From Clostridium septicum (GTDB taxonomy: Bacteria > Bacillota > Clostridia > Clostridiales > Clostridiaceae), in contig NZ_CP023671.1 in NCBI RefSeq assembly GCF_003606265.1, positions 806,001-870,000 of the forward strand: a stretch of DNA of 64,000 nt, read 5' to 3'. The translations under genes and the position numbers were made by a program. Every line of letters starts with the position of its first letter. Positions within the stretch are counted from its first letter, which is position 1. The notes under the pieces were generated by a model. That model worked only from the letters and a program-made list of their open reading frames with translations, was not told the origin of the DNA and searched no databases. This document shows, piece after piece, positions 1 to 8,728 of the stretch.

Positions 1-89
1 TATTTATAATTCTTTAAATTCTAATTAATTTTTATTAACCAACAGAAAAATTACCTATATCAGAATAAAAGTTTTCTATAATAACTTAT

Positions 90-145
90 ACACTATAAAC
101 TAAAAAGGAGCTGTTTTAAACAGCCTCCTTTTTAGTTTATAGTGT
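90..145. terminator. long hairpin terminator downstream of pduL
   Basis: The two arms (about 90-110 and 124-145) form a nearly perfect stem of more than 20 bp around a CTGTTTTAAACAG centre that is itself self-complementary. A-rich and T-rich flanks make it usable from both strands. It lies 44 bp past the pduL stop. Bases 1-89 hold no gene that I can see. Confidence 0.75.
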
Positions 146-188
146 ATTAAAACTTATTTCTTAATTTATATAATATAACCTTAATATC

Positions 189-857
189 TTATAAGGCCAA
201 CTCTACTATTTCAACACTATCATCTGAAGATAAACCTGCTGCATTTGCTTCATCCCTATCTAAATGTAATTCTAACTTATAACTATCATTTACTCTAACA
301 ACTACTTCTCCAAAAACAGTTTTTCTATCTCCTAAAGTTATTACATTAACTACTTGTCCATTTTCTACATTTAAGCTTTCAGCATCATTTGAATTCATAT
401 GAATATGTCTCTTAGCTATTATAGCTTTTTCCTTTAAAACAATACTTCCCTTAGGACCTATAACACATATATCACCTGATCCTTTTAAATCACCCGATTC
501 CCTAATAGGACAATTATTTATTCCTAATGCAAAGCTATCTGTTCTTGAAAGCTCTACTTGACTTGACTTTCTAACTGGTCCAAGTACACGCACATTAAAA
601 ATACATCCTTTTGGACCTGCTATATATACTGTTTCTTTAGCTGCAAATTGCCCCGGTTGTTTTAACTTTTTCATTTCACTTAACTGATATTCTTTACCAA
701 AAAGAATTTCTAAGTCTTCTTGACTTAAGTGTATATGTCTGTTAGATACCCCCACAGGAATCTCTCTTTTTGATACCTTATCCTCTAAATTCTCTCTTAT
801 TACACTGACTATCTTAGTTGCTAATTCTTTATAGTCACACTTTAGATTTCTATTCAT
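189..857 (-). CDS. pduL: phosphate propanoyltransferase (PduL family)
   Basis: Transfers an acyl group between acyl-CoA and phosphate, the phosphotransacylase step before acyl-phosphate is used by a kinase. The 222-aa length fits free-standing PduL. The zinc-binding His motifs are visible: HIHLSQEDL near residue 42, RHIHM near 150 and ELHLDRDEA near 196. The start follows AGGGTGAT at good spacing. No microcompartment shell or diol dehydratase genes lie nearby, so this is probably the housekeeping or fermentative form and not part of a Pdu locus. The N-terminal about 30 residues are an extension of the kind used as encapsulation peptides elsewhere, but nothing here proves that role. Confidence 0.88.
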   Translation of the reverse strand: MNRNLKCDYKELATKIVSVIRENLEDKVSKREIPVGVSNRHIHLSQEDLEILFGKEYQLSEMKKLKQPGQFAAKETVYIAGPKGCIFNVRVLGPVRKSSQVELSRTDSFALGINNCPIRESGDLKGSGDICVIGPKGSIVLKEKAIIAKRHIHMNSNDAESLNVENGQVVNVITLGDRKTVFGEVVVRVNDSYKLELHLDRDEANAAGLSSDDSVEIVELAL

Positions 858-935
858 TTATAATCACCCTTTCATGCACTTCTTAGTTGTCTATTAAAAT
901 TCCCCTCAATAATTAATATACTTAATATAAAATAA

Positions 936-970
936 AAAAGAACTTCAATTTTTTATTTTGAAGTTCTTTT
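936..970. terminator. bidirectional terminator between pduL and MCP genes
   Basis: Perfect 13-bp arms AAAAGAACTTCAA and TTGAAGTTCTTTT separated by about 9 nt, ending 6 bp from the chemoreceptor stop. It serves the chemoreceptor gene on the minus strand. Confidence 0.8.
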
Positions 971-976
971 ATCATA

Positions 977-3031
977 TTATAATTTAAATACATCTATTCT
1001 ATTTTTGACATTTTCCGCTGTATATTGTAATTCTTCAGCACTTTTATTAACTGACGTAAATGTTGCTGATTGCTCTGTTACAGAAGCATTAACTTCTTCT
1101 GTTATAGCTGCTATTTGCTGAGCAGAAGTTGCTACTTCTGAAATTGCACCTAATACTTTTTCTTTTCTACCATTTACCACTTTTACATCATTGCTTATTT
1201 CAGTTGTAGTATTAACCATTCTATTTAAAACATCTTGCATTTTATTGAAAGCTTCTTCCATTAACTCAAAGTTATGCTTTTCTTCATTACTAATTTTTTC
1301 AGTGCTATCTAAAGTATTTCTTGTATTTCTTACTAGTAAATTAATGCTATCTATAATTGATTTAATATTATCAGTAGCTTTTTGTGTTTCATTTGACAAT
1401 CCTCTTATTTCATCTGACACAACTGCAAACCCACGACCTGCTTCTCCTGCTCTCGCTGCTTCAATTGCTGCATTTAATGATAAAAGATTTGTTTGTTCTG
1501 CAATATTACTAATAATATCTAAAAAATTAGCTATATTTCTTATTCCTTTAAATAGTTCTTCCATAGTATCTTTTAAATCATTAAAACTTTCTACTGATTC
1601 CTTTTTAGAAGTCATTAATGTATTTACTCTTTCGTTACTTTCATTAAGAGAATTCATAACCTCTCTATTTTGCTCAACCATTATATTATTATTCTTATCA
1701 AGACTATTTATAGATTCTTCTAAATCCTTAGTTTGCTCTTCAGATTCTTGAGCTTGTTGTGCAGCTTCATATGTTCTTTCTGATATACCATTCATAGCCT
1801 GCATTATTTCATAATTAGATGCTGAAACTTCTTCATTTATTGCTGATAAGTTTTGTGACTGATCATTAACTGTGTTTATAGAACCATTTATATCCCTTAA
1901 AATATTTCCTAAACTTTCTACAGTCTTATTAATTTGATTGGATAATTCTTCAATTTCATCTTTTGTATTAATATCTGTAATTCTAATACTTAAATCACCT
2001 TTTGAGATATCATCCATACATGTTGTAAGTTTCTTTATTGGATCTGTAAGCTTTTTTGATACAAAATACATAATTATTAAAGCTATAATTAATGTTATTA
2101 TTGTAACAATTTTAGTAGAATTAAATGCCTGGTTTATTGTATCTTTTATATCATCTACATATCCAGTTGAATAAACATGCCATCCCAGCTCAGGTATTAC
2201 AGTACTTAATGAAATTTTCTTTTCTCCATTATATATATAATTAATTTGATTAATTTCACCAATTTTTTCATTAGGATTATTATCTATTTCATCTACTCCT
2301 GTTACAGTTCCAATAAGATTTTTATCCTGCTTATAAAGAACCTTTCCATCTCTATCTGTTAGAAATACTTCATATCTTTCGTGATTATATTGACTTAATA
2401 ATGAATTATAAATATCTGCAACAACATCTTTACAAATTATTCCTAAAAAATTCCCATTTTCATCGTTCATTCTTTTGGCTATAACATTAATATAATTTCC
2501 TGTTTCATTTGATTTAAGTACATTTGAATAATATATATCCTGTCCATTTTTTGTATTTATAAAGTACTCTCTATTGGAAACATCCACCAATAATCCAGCT
2601 TTGTCAGAAGCTGCAACAACTATACCATCTTTATTTACCATATATTCATTTTCTATATATTCACTTTTGACATTATTCTTTAATGTATTATTTAATTTAT
2701 TTTGCGCTTCAATTAATGTAGCATTATTCTTTTTTAACTCATTAATGTCTACCTTTATAAAATTAACAAAATCATCATCAAAAATATATCCATTAACCTC
2801 TACTGCTTCACTATTCATTTTATATTGTATAGTGTTTGATATTCCAGTTACATCAGCCTTTAATGTATGTAATATTTGTTCATACTGCTTTTCTTCCATA
2901 GCATTAAATGTGAATATACTTGTTATTGCCGAGCTAAATATTATTATTGCACCGACAATTAATATTAGCTTTCCTTGAATTGATTTCAATATGGTTTTAT
3001 CTTTAGCCTTGTTAACACGTTCTTTTTGCAT
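977..3031 (-). CDS. methyl-accepting chemotaxis protein with extracellular dCache-type sensor
   Basis: Transmembrane chemoreceptor, 684 aa. Order: cytoplasmic N-terminus, TM1 about residues 24-46, an extracellular region of about 255 residues that looks like a double Cache (PAS-like) ligand domain, TM2 about 303-325, HAMP, then a long coiled coil with the conserved signalling hairpin (motif [20 protein letters not shown] near residue 510). It would form trimers of dimers with CheW/CheA. The ligand cannot be read from the sequence. The gene is monocistronic, with its own downstream terminator. No che genes are nearby, so it is an orphan receptor. The family call is firm; the Cache assignment is by pattern. 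Confidence 0.93.
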   Translation of the reverse strand: MQKERVNKAKDKTILKSIQGKLILIVGAIIIFSSAITSIFTFNAMEEKQYEQILHTLKADVTGISNTIQYKMNSEAVEVNGYIFDDDFVNFIKVDINELKKNNATLIEAQNKLNNTLKNNVKSEYIENEYMVNKDGIVVAASDKAGLLVDVSNREYFINTKNGQDIYYSNVLKSNETGNYINVIAKRMNDENGNFLGIICKDVVADIYNSLLSQYNHERYEVFLTDRDGKVLYKQDKNLIGTVTGVDEIDNNPNEKIGEINQINYIYNGEKKISLSTVIPELGWHVYSTGYVDDIKDTINQAFNSTKIVTIITLIIALIIMYFVSKKLTDPIKKLTTCMDDISKGDLSIRITDINTKDEIEELSNQINKTVESLGNILRDINGSINTVNDQSQNLSAINEEVSASNYEIMQAMNGISERTYEAAQQAQESEEQTKDLEESINSLDKNNNIMVEQNREVMNSLNESNERVNTLMTSKKESVESFNDLKDTMEELFKGIRNIANFLDIISNIAEQTNLLSLNAAIEAARAGEAGRGFAVVSDEIRGLSNETQKATDNIKSIIDSINLLVRNTRNTLDSTEKISNEEKHNFELMEEAFNKMQDVLNRMVNTTTEISNDVKVVNGRKEKVLGAISEVATSAQQIAAITEEVNASVTEQSATFTSVNKSAEELQYTAENVKNRIDVFKL

Positions 3032-3152
3032 ATGCTCATCAACGTCTCCTCTCTAAACTTAAAATATGGTATTTTACAGAATTTTAGAAAATATACTTCT
3101 CTATATTACTTTCGTACAAAAACAAATTAAATTTATAATTTTTAATAAAAAA

Positions 3153-3177
3153 AGCAAATTAGATATACTAATTTGCT
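3153..3177 (-). terminator. intrinsic terminator in the upstream region of the MCP gene
   Basis: Perfect 10-bp arms AGCAAATTAG/CTAATTTGCT followed on the minus strand by seven Ts. No minus-strand gene lies upstream of it, so it ends either a leader of the chemoreceptor mRNA or a short unannotated RNA. The rest of 3032-3420 is AT-rich. I see no protein-like ORF or known riboswitch there; it must hold both divergent promoters. Confidence 0.6.
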
Positions 3178-3420
3178 AATAATTCATCTTAATTTAATTT
3201 TAATTGTAGTATAGTTCTCCTGTTTTTTTAATATATTTTAATTTCTCCTATAAGTAAATTTGTTAAATCATTGTTTGGCTCTATTTTCTATTTGTTATCT
3301 TTGATTATTTTTATTCAATTTTAATTAAACTCAATTCAATAAAATAATTTAGATTTTTTTAACAATTTTTTTACTATTAATTATTAATTTATGATACTAT
3401 AGCTTTAGAGGTGGTTATAA

Positions 3421-3819
3421 ATGAAGAAATTAATAAAAGTAGTTGGAGCAATCATTGAAAATGATAATCAAGAAATTCTTTGTGCCTTACGATCAAAGGA
3501 TATGTCAGTATCTAAGTTTTGGGAATTTCCTGGTGGTAAAGTTGAAGATGGTGAAAGTATAGGCGATGCAATAGTTAGAGAAATTAAAGAAGAATTAGAT
3601 TGTACTGTTGAATTTATGGATATTTTTAATGATAATACTCACGAGTATGAAAATGTTATAGTAAATTTAATAGTTACAAGATGTAAGTTAGTACAAGGGA
3701 CTCCCAAAGCTAATGAGCACGCTAAATTATTATGGTTACATACAGATTACATAGAAAGCCTAACATGGGCTCCTGCTGATATTCCTGCTATGAAACAGCT
3801 AGCTAAATCAGTAAAATAA
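3421..3819 (+). CDS. NUDIX hydrolase, MutT-like (8-oxo-dGTP diphosphatase type)
   Basis: Hydrolyses nucleoside diphosphate-linked substrates. In the MutT/CTP-pyrophosphohydrolase-like subgroup this cleans oxidised dNTPs from the pool. The 132-aa protein is a single Nudix domain. The Nudix box is complete from GGKVEDGE (about residue 38) through the metal-binding REIKEELDC, so it should be active. The start follows GAGGTGG by 5 nt. It is transcribed alone and divergently from the chemoreceptor. The exact substrate is inferred from small size and overall similarity to MutT and is not proven. Confidence 0.88.
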   Translation: MKKLIKVVGAIIENDNQEILCALRSKDMSVSKFWEFPGGKVEDGESIGDAIVREIKEELDCTVEFMDIFNDNTHEYENVIVNLIVTRCKLVQGTPKANEHAKLLWLHTDYIESLTWAPADIPAMKQLAKSVK

Positions 3820-3850
3820 GGATTAAAGTAAAATCGCTTTAATCCTTATT
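3815..3850 (+). terminator. terminator of the NUDIX gene
   Basis: Perfect 14-bp arms AATAAGGATTAAAG/CTTTAATCCTTATT. The 5' arm contains the stop codon of the gene. A short T-rich tail follows. Confidence 0.8.
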
Positions 3851-3970
3851 TTACGTAATATTAATTTTGTCATTAAAAACTATATATATTTTTAGGATTC
3901 TATATATTTAGAATGTTTTTTACAAATTGAAACTAAACTTAATATTCTAAATTTTACTATTAGAACTAAC

Positions 3971-6865
3971 TTAAACCTTCTTTGTAAACTCAATATATAA
4001 ATTTCCTGGCACTTTATTTTCTAATTCTAAATTAATTGTAATTGGTTTTTCTCCCTGATAACTTAAAGTATTTCCTTTACCAATATAAATATAAGGCTGT
4101 ATTGATCTATCTATTTCTTTATATTTTCTAATAAATAAATGCAAATTAATTTTTCTCTCTTTATTAAAAATTATATTTTTACCTCTTTCTGAAGTTGTAG
4201 AAGTACTATTAGGAGTTTGCCATTGAAAATTCTTACTATTTATAAATTCATCTTTATAGTTTATACTTTCTTTAACAGTATCTCCTTTATGTAAATCAAC
4301 AAACAAAAAATATTCTGATCCATTAGTTATAAGTCCTGACCCTCTAAATGAACTATGTGTTTTTTCATAATTTGATAATAATGCTATATCTACCATTTGA
4401 TATTGCTCATATAATTTTAAAAAAGGTTCTCCATAATTTTTACTTCCAAATTGTTTTTCATATCTAATAAGTCCATAATTTATTAAATCTTCAATTATAT
4501 ATTTATAATCTTTATTTTTTAATATTTTTTCAAATGGCAGTAGTTTAATTAACTTATTATCCTGGTAATTAAATAACTTAATATTATTATTTTTTTGTGC
4601 TGAATCATAAAAATCTTGATTTAGAGTTTTAAAACTATGTATAATTGTATTCTCATTTACTGAATCTAAATATCTAGCTATTTCTGTTATAGCTGTATCT
4701 ACTGTTAGATTATCATGATTAATTAGATATTTTATTATTGCAAATTCATATGGTCTTTTTATAGGCAACTTATTAGATAGTTCTTTAAGAATACTAAAAA
4801 ATTCTTTATCTATTAAAAACTCCTCTACATTTATATTTTTTTCAACCTTTGATAAAAAACTTTGATATGTTTTTTGATAATTTATAAATTTAATTGGATC
4901 TGGTGCCCCATCATATTTTATATACTCCATTAATTTATAAGGAACCTTTCCTCCTAAAAGTGATTTAAATTCATTATATTCATCTTTAAGGTATTTTAAA
5001 CTATTAAAATTTTCAGTATTTAATTGATCTAATATTCTTTCTTTTGAAATTCTATCCATTTGTATATTGGTACAGCCAGGTATATCCATAAACTCAGTTG
5101 AAACAGCTACCTTTAAACTATCCTTATCATAGTATCTACCTCCCTTTAGAGCTAACGCAATTAAAAATGCCTTATTATGGTTACCAATAAAATCAAGAAC
5201 AGTTAAGAAATTTTTATCCTTATATTTTCTTAATCCCCTTCCTAATTGCTGAATAAATACAACTGGTGAATTAGTTGGCCTTAACATTAATATTTGATTA
5301 ACAGCCGGTATATCAACACCCTCATTAAAAATATCCACTGTAAATATAACTTTTAATGGATTATCATCATCTTGAAGCTTTTTTATAGCCTCTTGCCTTT
5401 TATTAATTGAATCATCTCCTGTTAATGAAACACTTTTTATACCGTATTTATTAAATTCATCTGCCATATAATTTGCATGCTCTTTGCTTATACAAAATCC
5501 TATTGTCTTTTGATATTCACCGTCAAAACCATAGAAGTTCATTTTTTCTATTATAAAGTCTACTCTTTTATTTATCATCAATCTTTTAGATACTTCTTGA
5601 ATATTATCTATATTTATTGTATCTAAATTAGCACTTTCAATATCCGTTATTCCAAAATAATGAAATGGTACTATTAAATCATTCTCTAATGCCTCATGTA
5701 ACCTTACTTCTAAAGCAACATTATTATCAAATATCTCAAAAATATTTCCATCATCACATCTCTCTGGAGTAGCCGTTGTCCCTAATAAAAATTTTGGAAC
5801 AAAATAACTTAAAATTTTTTCATACGTTGGACTTGTGCTATGATGAGCCTCATCTATAACTATATATTGAAATTCATCTCTTTTAAAACTTTTTAAATGC
5901 TTCTCCATAGTTTGTGATGTAGCAAAAAGATAATCAACAGATTCATCTTTAATATTTCCTGTATAAAAACCTATTTTTATATTTTTATTTTTACATAAAC
6001 TTCTGTATGTTTTTTCTGCACTACGCAAAATATCTTCTCTGTGTACTATAAATAGTAATTTTTCAGGCTCAAAGTTTATTACATCAAATGCAGACATATA
6101 TGTTTTTCCAGTACCTGTTGCTGCAATAACTAACGCTTTATTCTCTTTTGATACTCTTAGTCTATTTAAATTTTCTAATGCTTTCTCTTGCATTAAATTA
6201 GGTTTAATTATTTTATAATCATTAAAATAAATTAAGTTCTTATCTTTTCCTTTTTTTATTATATTTATAAAGTTCTTATATTTATTTAAGAACTCATTAT
6301 CTATAAATCCAGTTTCACTCCACAAATAATTAAACTCTTCTAAAACTTCCTGAACAAATTCAGTTTCTTTTTTAGAAATCACCATAACATTCCATTCTAC
6401 ATTGCTTTTTAATGCGCTTTGAGTAATATTAGATGATCCTATAATAACTTTATAGCTTTCTTCATTTTCAAAAATATATGCCTTAGTATGAAACCCCTTT
6501 TCATTATCTGCTATAAATACCTTTAAATCTATATTACTAAATCCCTTTAACCGTTCTAATGCCTTTGGCTCCGTAAAGTTCAAATATGTGGATGTAATTA
6601 TACTTCCCTTTACTCCTCTCTCTTCTAACTCTTTAAAAGAATCCAAAAGAAGTTGTAAACCACTAAAATTAATAAAAGCTACACTAAAATAAAAACTTCT
6701 ACACTCCTGCAAGCTTAACTTTAATTCTTTTAAAAGATTTCCCTTTTTCGAATTTACTATAAGCTTATTTTTAACAAGATACTTCTCTTCAATTATTTCC
6801 TTTATATCTATACTTAAATCCTGTACATTTATTGTTTTAATTAAATCTTCTAAAGCTTTTCTCAT
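3971..6865 (-). CDS. PLD nuclease - SF2 helicase - DUF3427 protein, SauUSI-like (candidate type IV restriction enzyme)
   Basis: A 964-aa three-part protein. Residues about 30-180 form a phospholipase-D-type nuclease domain with a single HxK motif (H126, K128) followed by GSSN at 143-146. Residues about 220-600 form an SF2 helicase with Walker A AATGTGKT (248-255), DEAH (338-341), SATxT-equivalent TTATPER, and motif VI QQLGRGLR. The C-terminal about 350 residues carry the DUF3427 region. This order and length match SauUSI of Staphylococcus aureus (about 950 aa), an ATP-dependent enzyme that cleaves DNA with modified cytosine. DUF3427 is thought to read the modified base. I infer a defence role; other PLD-DUF3427 helicases are uncharacterised. 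It is a single gene with no partner methylase, as expected for type IV. Confidence 0.82.
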   Translation of the reverse strand: MRKALEDLIKTINVQDLSIDIKEIIEEKYLVKNKLIVNSKKGNLLKELKLSLQECRSFYFSVAFINFSGLQLLLDSFKELEERGVKGSIITSTYLNFTEPKALERLKGFSNIDLKVFIADNEKGFHTKAYIFENEESYKVIIGSSNITQSALKSNVEWNVMVISKKETEFVQEVLEEFNYLWSETGFIDNEFLNKYKNFINIIKKGKDKNLIYFNDYKIIKPNLMQEKALENLNRLRVSKENKALVIAATGTGKTYMSAFDVINFEPEKLLFIVHREDILRSAEKTYRSLCKNKNIKIGFYTGNIKDESVDYLFATSQTMEKHLKSFKRDEFQYIVIDEAHHSTSPTYEKILSYFVPKFLLGTTATPERCDDGNIFEIFDNNVALEVRLHEALENDLIVPFHYFGITDIESANLDTINIDNIQEVSKRLMINKRVDFIIEKMNFYGFDGEYQKTIGFCISKEHANYMADEFNKYGIKSVSLTGDDSINKRQEAIKKLQDDDNPLKVIFTVDIFNEGVDIPAVNQILMLRPTNSPVVFIQQLGRGLRKYKDKNFLTVLDFIGNHNKAFLIALALKGGRYYDKDSLKVAVSTEFMDIPGCTNIQMDRISKERILDQLNTENFNSLKYLKDEYNEFKSLLGGKVPYKLMEYIKYDGAPDPIKFINYQKTYQSFLSKVEKNINVEEFLIDKEFFSILKELSNKLPIKRPYEFAIIKYLINHDNLTVDTAITEIARYLDSVNENTIIHSFKTLNQDFYDSAQKNNNIKLFNYQDNKLIKLLPFEKILKNKDYKYIIEDLINYGLIRYEKQFGSKNYGEPFLKLYEQYQMVDIALLSNYEKTHSSFRGSGLITNGSEYFLFVDLHKGDTVKESINYKDEFINSKNFQWQTPNSTSTTSERGKNIIFNKERKINLHLFIRKYKEIDRSIQPYIYIGKGNTLSYQGEKPITINLELENKVPGNLYIEFTKKV

Positions 6866-6995
6866 ATTGTCTCCTTAAATACCAACTTATAAAGTAATTT
6901 TATATTAAGATATATTATTAGATCAACACTTTCCATTAAATATATTGTTAAAAGTAAAAAAATTGCTAAGGCAATAACTTTATTAATTTACTAAA

Positions 6996-7032
6996 AAAAA
7001 ACTCCAATTTATAAAAATTGAAGCTTTTATAA
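6996..7032 (-). terminator. probable terminator of the 7045-7839 gene
   Basis: Imperfect stem of AAAGCTTCAATTT with AAATTGGAGTTTT read on the minus strand, followed by eight Ts. It begins 13 bp past the gene's stop. Confidence 0.6.
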
Positions 7033-7044
7033 TTTATTATCTAT

Positions 7045-7839
7045 CTACTTTTCTACAACAAGAACTATTTGACTATACTTTTCAGTAAATGAAACTTTAA
7101 ATCCATTAAATACTTCTTCTATTAAACTTATCATATACTCTTTTTCTTTTGCTCTAAACTTAAATCCGATTTTATTTCCAAGCGCTTCTTGCTTTTCATT
7201 TCTATTTGCAAAAGGTAATATAATATGTATTTTCCCATTAAATGTATCTGCCATATTACGTATCCCTATATATAATCTTTTTAAATCATCATCTGTTAAG
7301 AATTCTGCAAAGCCATTACAGGATATTATTAAATTATTTTCATGTGAAAATTCTTGTGCATAATATCTTCTATCTAAATATTCAAATATAGACATATTAC
7401 ATCTTCTTATTTTTGATTTTTCTCCAAACATATGCTTGTCTAACTTTTCATTATTGTTTAACCACTTTGTATCAATATCTATATTTAAAATATCATAATC
7501 ATTTATAATATTTTCTCCTGCTATGTCATTAATTCCCAAAATAATTCTTTCTATTTCTAAACTATCAAATCCACCACCACAACCAATATCTACAAATGCA
7601 AAAGACTCTTTATAATCAAATACATACTTTTTTAAAATATCTCTGATTGATTTTTCTATTTCTATGCGCCTCCATGTTATAGGAGGTGATACTATATCTA
7701 ACATCTTTTTATCAAAGTAATTTCCACACCAAGTACTTTGTGCTTCATTTAATATAGAATAAAAAGTAACTTCTTCTGTTCCTGGTCTTTTAGACATTAT
7801 ATTAGCAAATGTACTTAACTTAGTTAAAACTTTTCCCAT
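7045..7839 (-). CDS. class I SAM-dependent methyltransferase-like protein, substrate unknown
   Basis: 264 aa. A glycine-rich SAM-binding motif I, DIGCGGGFDSLE, sits near residue 83. It is followed by an acidic strand end (NIDID, about 123) and a segment ending in IISCNGFAEFL, where family members place motif IV. This supports a Rossmann methyltransferase fold but not a substrate. The first about 60 residues, with WCGNYFDKKML, are not something I can assign. No convincing ribosome binding site precedes the start at 7839, so the true start may be internal, for example the Met at residue 15. It is divergent from a Crp/Fnr regulator with 109 bp between. Confidence 0.6.
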   Translation of the reverse strand: MGKVLTKLSTFANIMSKRPGTEEVTFYSILNEAQSTWCGNYFDKKMLDIVSPPITWRRIEIEKSIRDILKKYVFDYKESFAFVDIGCGGGFDSLEIERIILGINDIAGENIINDYDILNIDIDTKWLNNNEKLDKHMFGEKSKIRRCNMSIFEYLDRRYYAQEFSHENNLIISCNGFAEFLTDDDLKRLYIGIRNMADTFNGKIHIILPFANRNEKQEALGNKIGFKFRAKEKEYMISLIEEVFNGFKVSFTEKYSQIVLVVEK

Positions 7840-7948
7840 AGTGGTTAAGGAATAAGGTGACTTTGGTAAATCCTTATCTTTAAAGCTACTTAAATTAATG
7901 TGTTATAATAATTAATATTAATTTTTTCGTAATATTAAGAGGTGAAAA

Positions 7949-8641
7949 ATGAATCTTATAACTTTAAGAGAAACTTTAATAAAGGATCTAAAGCCTTTTA
8001 TAGAAAATATAATTACAGTAAAAAATAAAGTTTCTCTATTAGAACAAGAAACTGAAAGAGATAAAATAATAATAAAACTAAATGGAACTATAAAAGCTTC
8101 TCATATGTTACCAAATTCTAAAGAACTTTTACTTGGTATTTATAAATCTGAAACTATTATATTTCCTGCTATTTTTAATATGGAAAATAATTTTTCATCT
8201 CTTTTTAAAATAAGTACTTTAACAGATTGTACCTTTGGACTAATATCAATTAATACTTTAAGAACTATAATAAATAAAGATATTACTATATTAAGAAATC
8301 TATGTTTATATCACGATTTTCTTTGTCAAAAAATTTTTCTACAAATGAGAGATCTTAGTTTTTATGATAAAAAACTAGCTCTTTTTTCTATACTTATAAG
8401 ACTATGTAATACTTATGGAGTAAAAACCAATAATGGATGGAAAATAAACACCAAACTTTCTAATATACTTTTATCTGAATATATTGGAACTACTCCTGAA
8501 ACAATAAGTAGATTAATAAGTAAATTAAAATCTAAAGACTTAATAGAATTTAAACATGGTTTTTTAACTATTAAAGATTTATGTTATCTAAAAAAATCTT
8601 TAGGTTGTTCAAAATGTAATGAAAGCTTATGTCTATTTTAA
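7949..8641 (+). CDS. Crp/Fnr family transcriptional regulator
   Basis: 230 aa, with a cyclic-nucleotide-binding-like beta-barrel in the first about 140 residues and a Crp-type winged helix at the end (recognition helix region TTPETISRLISKLKS, about 178-192). The C-terminus ends in a cysteine cluster, CSKCNESLC. The N-terminal domain lacks the RGD-type phosphate-binding cassette of true cAMP receptors, so cAMP is unlikely to be the ligand. The terminal cysteines might sense redox or metal; that is inference. It sits 88 bp upstream of the two subtilase genes on the same strand and could control them. The start follows AGAGGTGA. Confidence 0.82.
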   Translation: MNLITLRETLIKDLKPFIENIITVKNKVSLLEQETERDKIIIKLNGTIKASHMLPNSKELLLGIYKSETIIFPAIFNMENNFSSLFKISTLTDCTFGLISINTLRTIINKDITILRNLCLYHDFLCQKIFLQMRDLSFYDKKLALFSILIRLCNTYGVKTNNGWKINTKLSNILLSEYIGTTPETISRLISKLKSKDLIEFKHGFLTIKDLCYLKKSLGCSKCNESLCLF

Positions 8642-8728
8642 TTTTGATATAAGTCTAAATAAATCTATATTGTCACATTTCTTTAATAGCTCATATCATA
8701 AATTATATTAATTATTGGGTGACTAATT

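Noticed and set aside
1191..1751. Open frames opposite the chemoreceptor, helicase, GH3 and other genes
   Set aside because: They lie antisense to strong coding genes, lack ribosome binding sites and are low-complexity hydrophobic; they are shadows.
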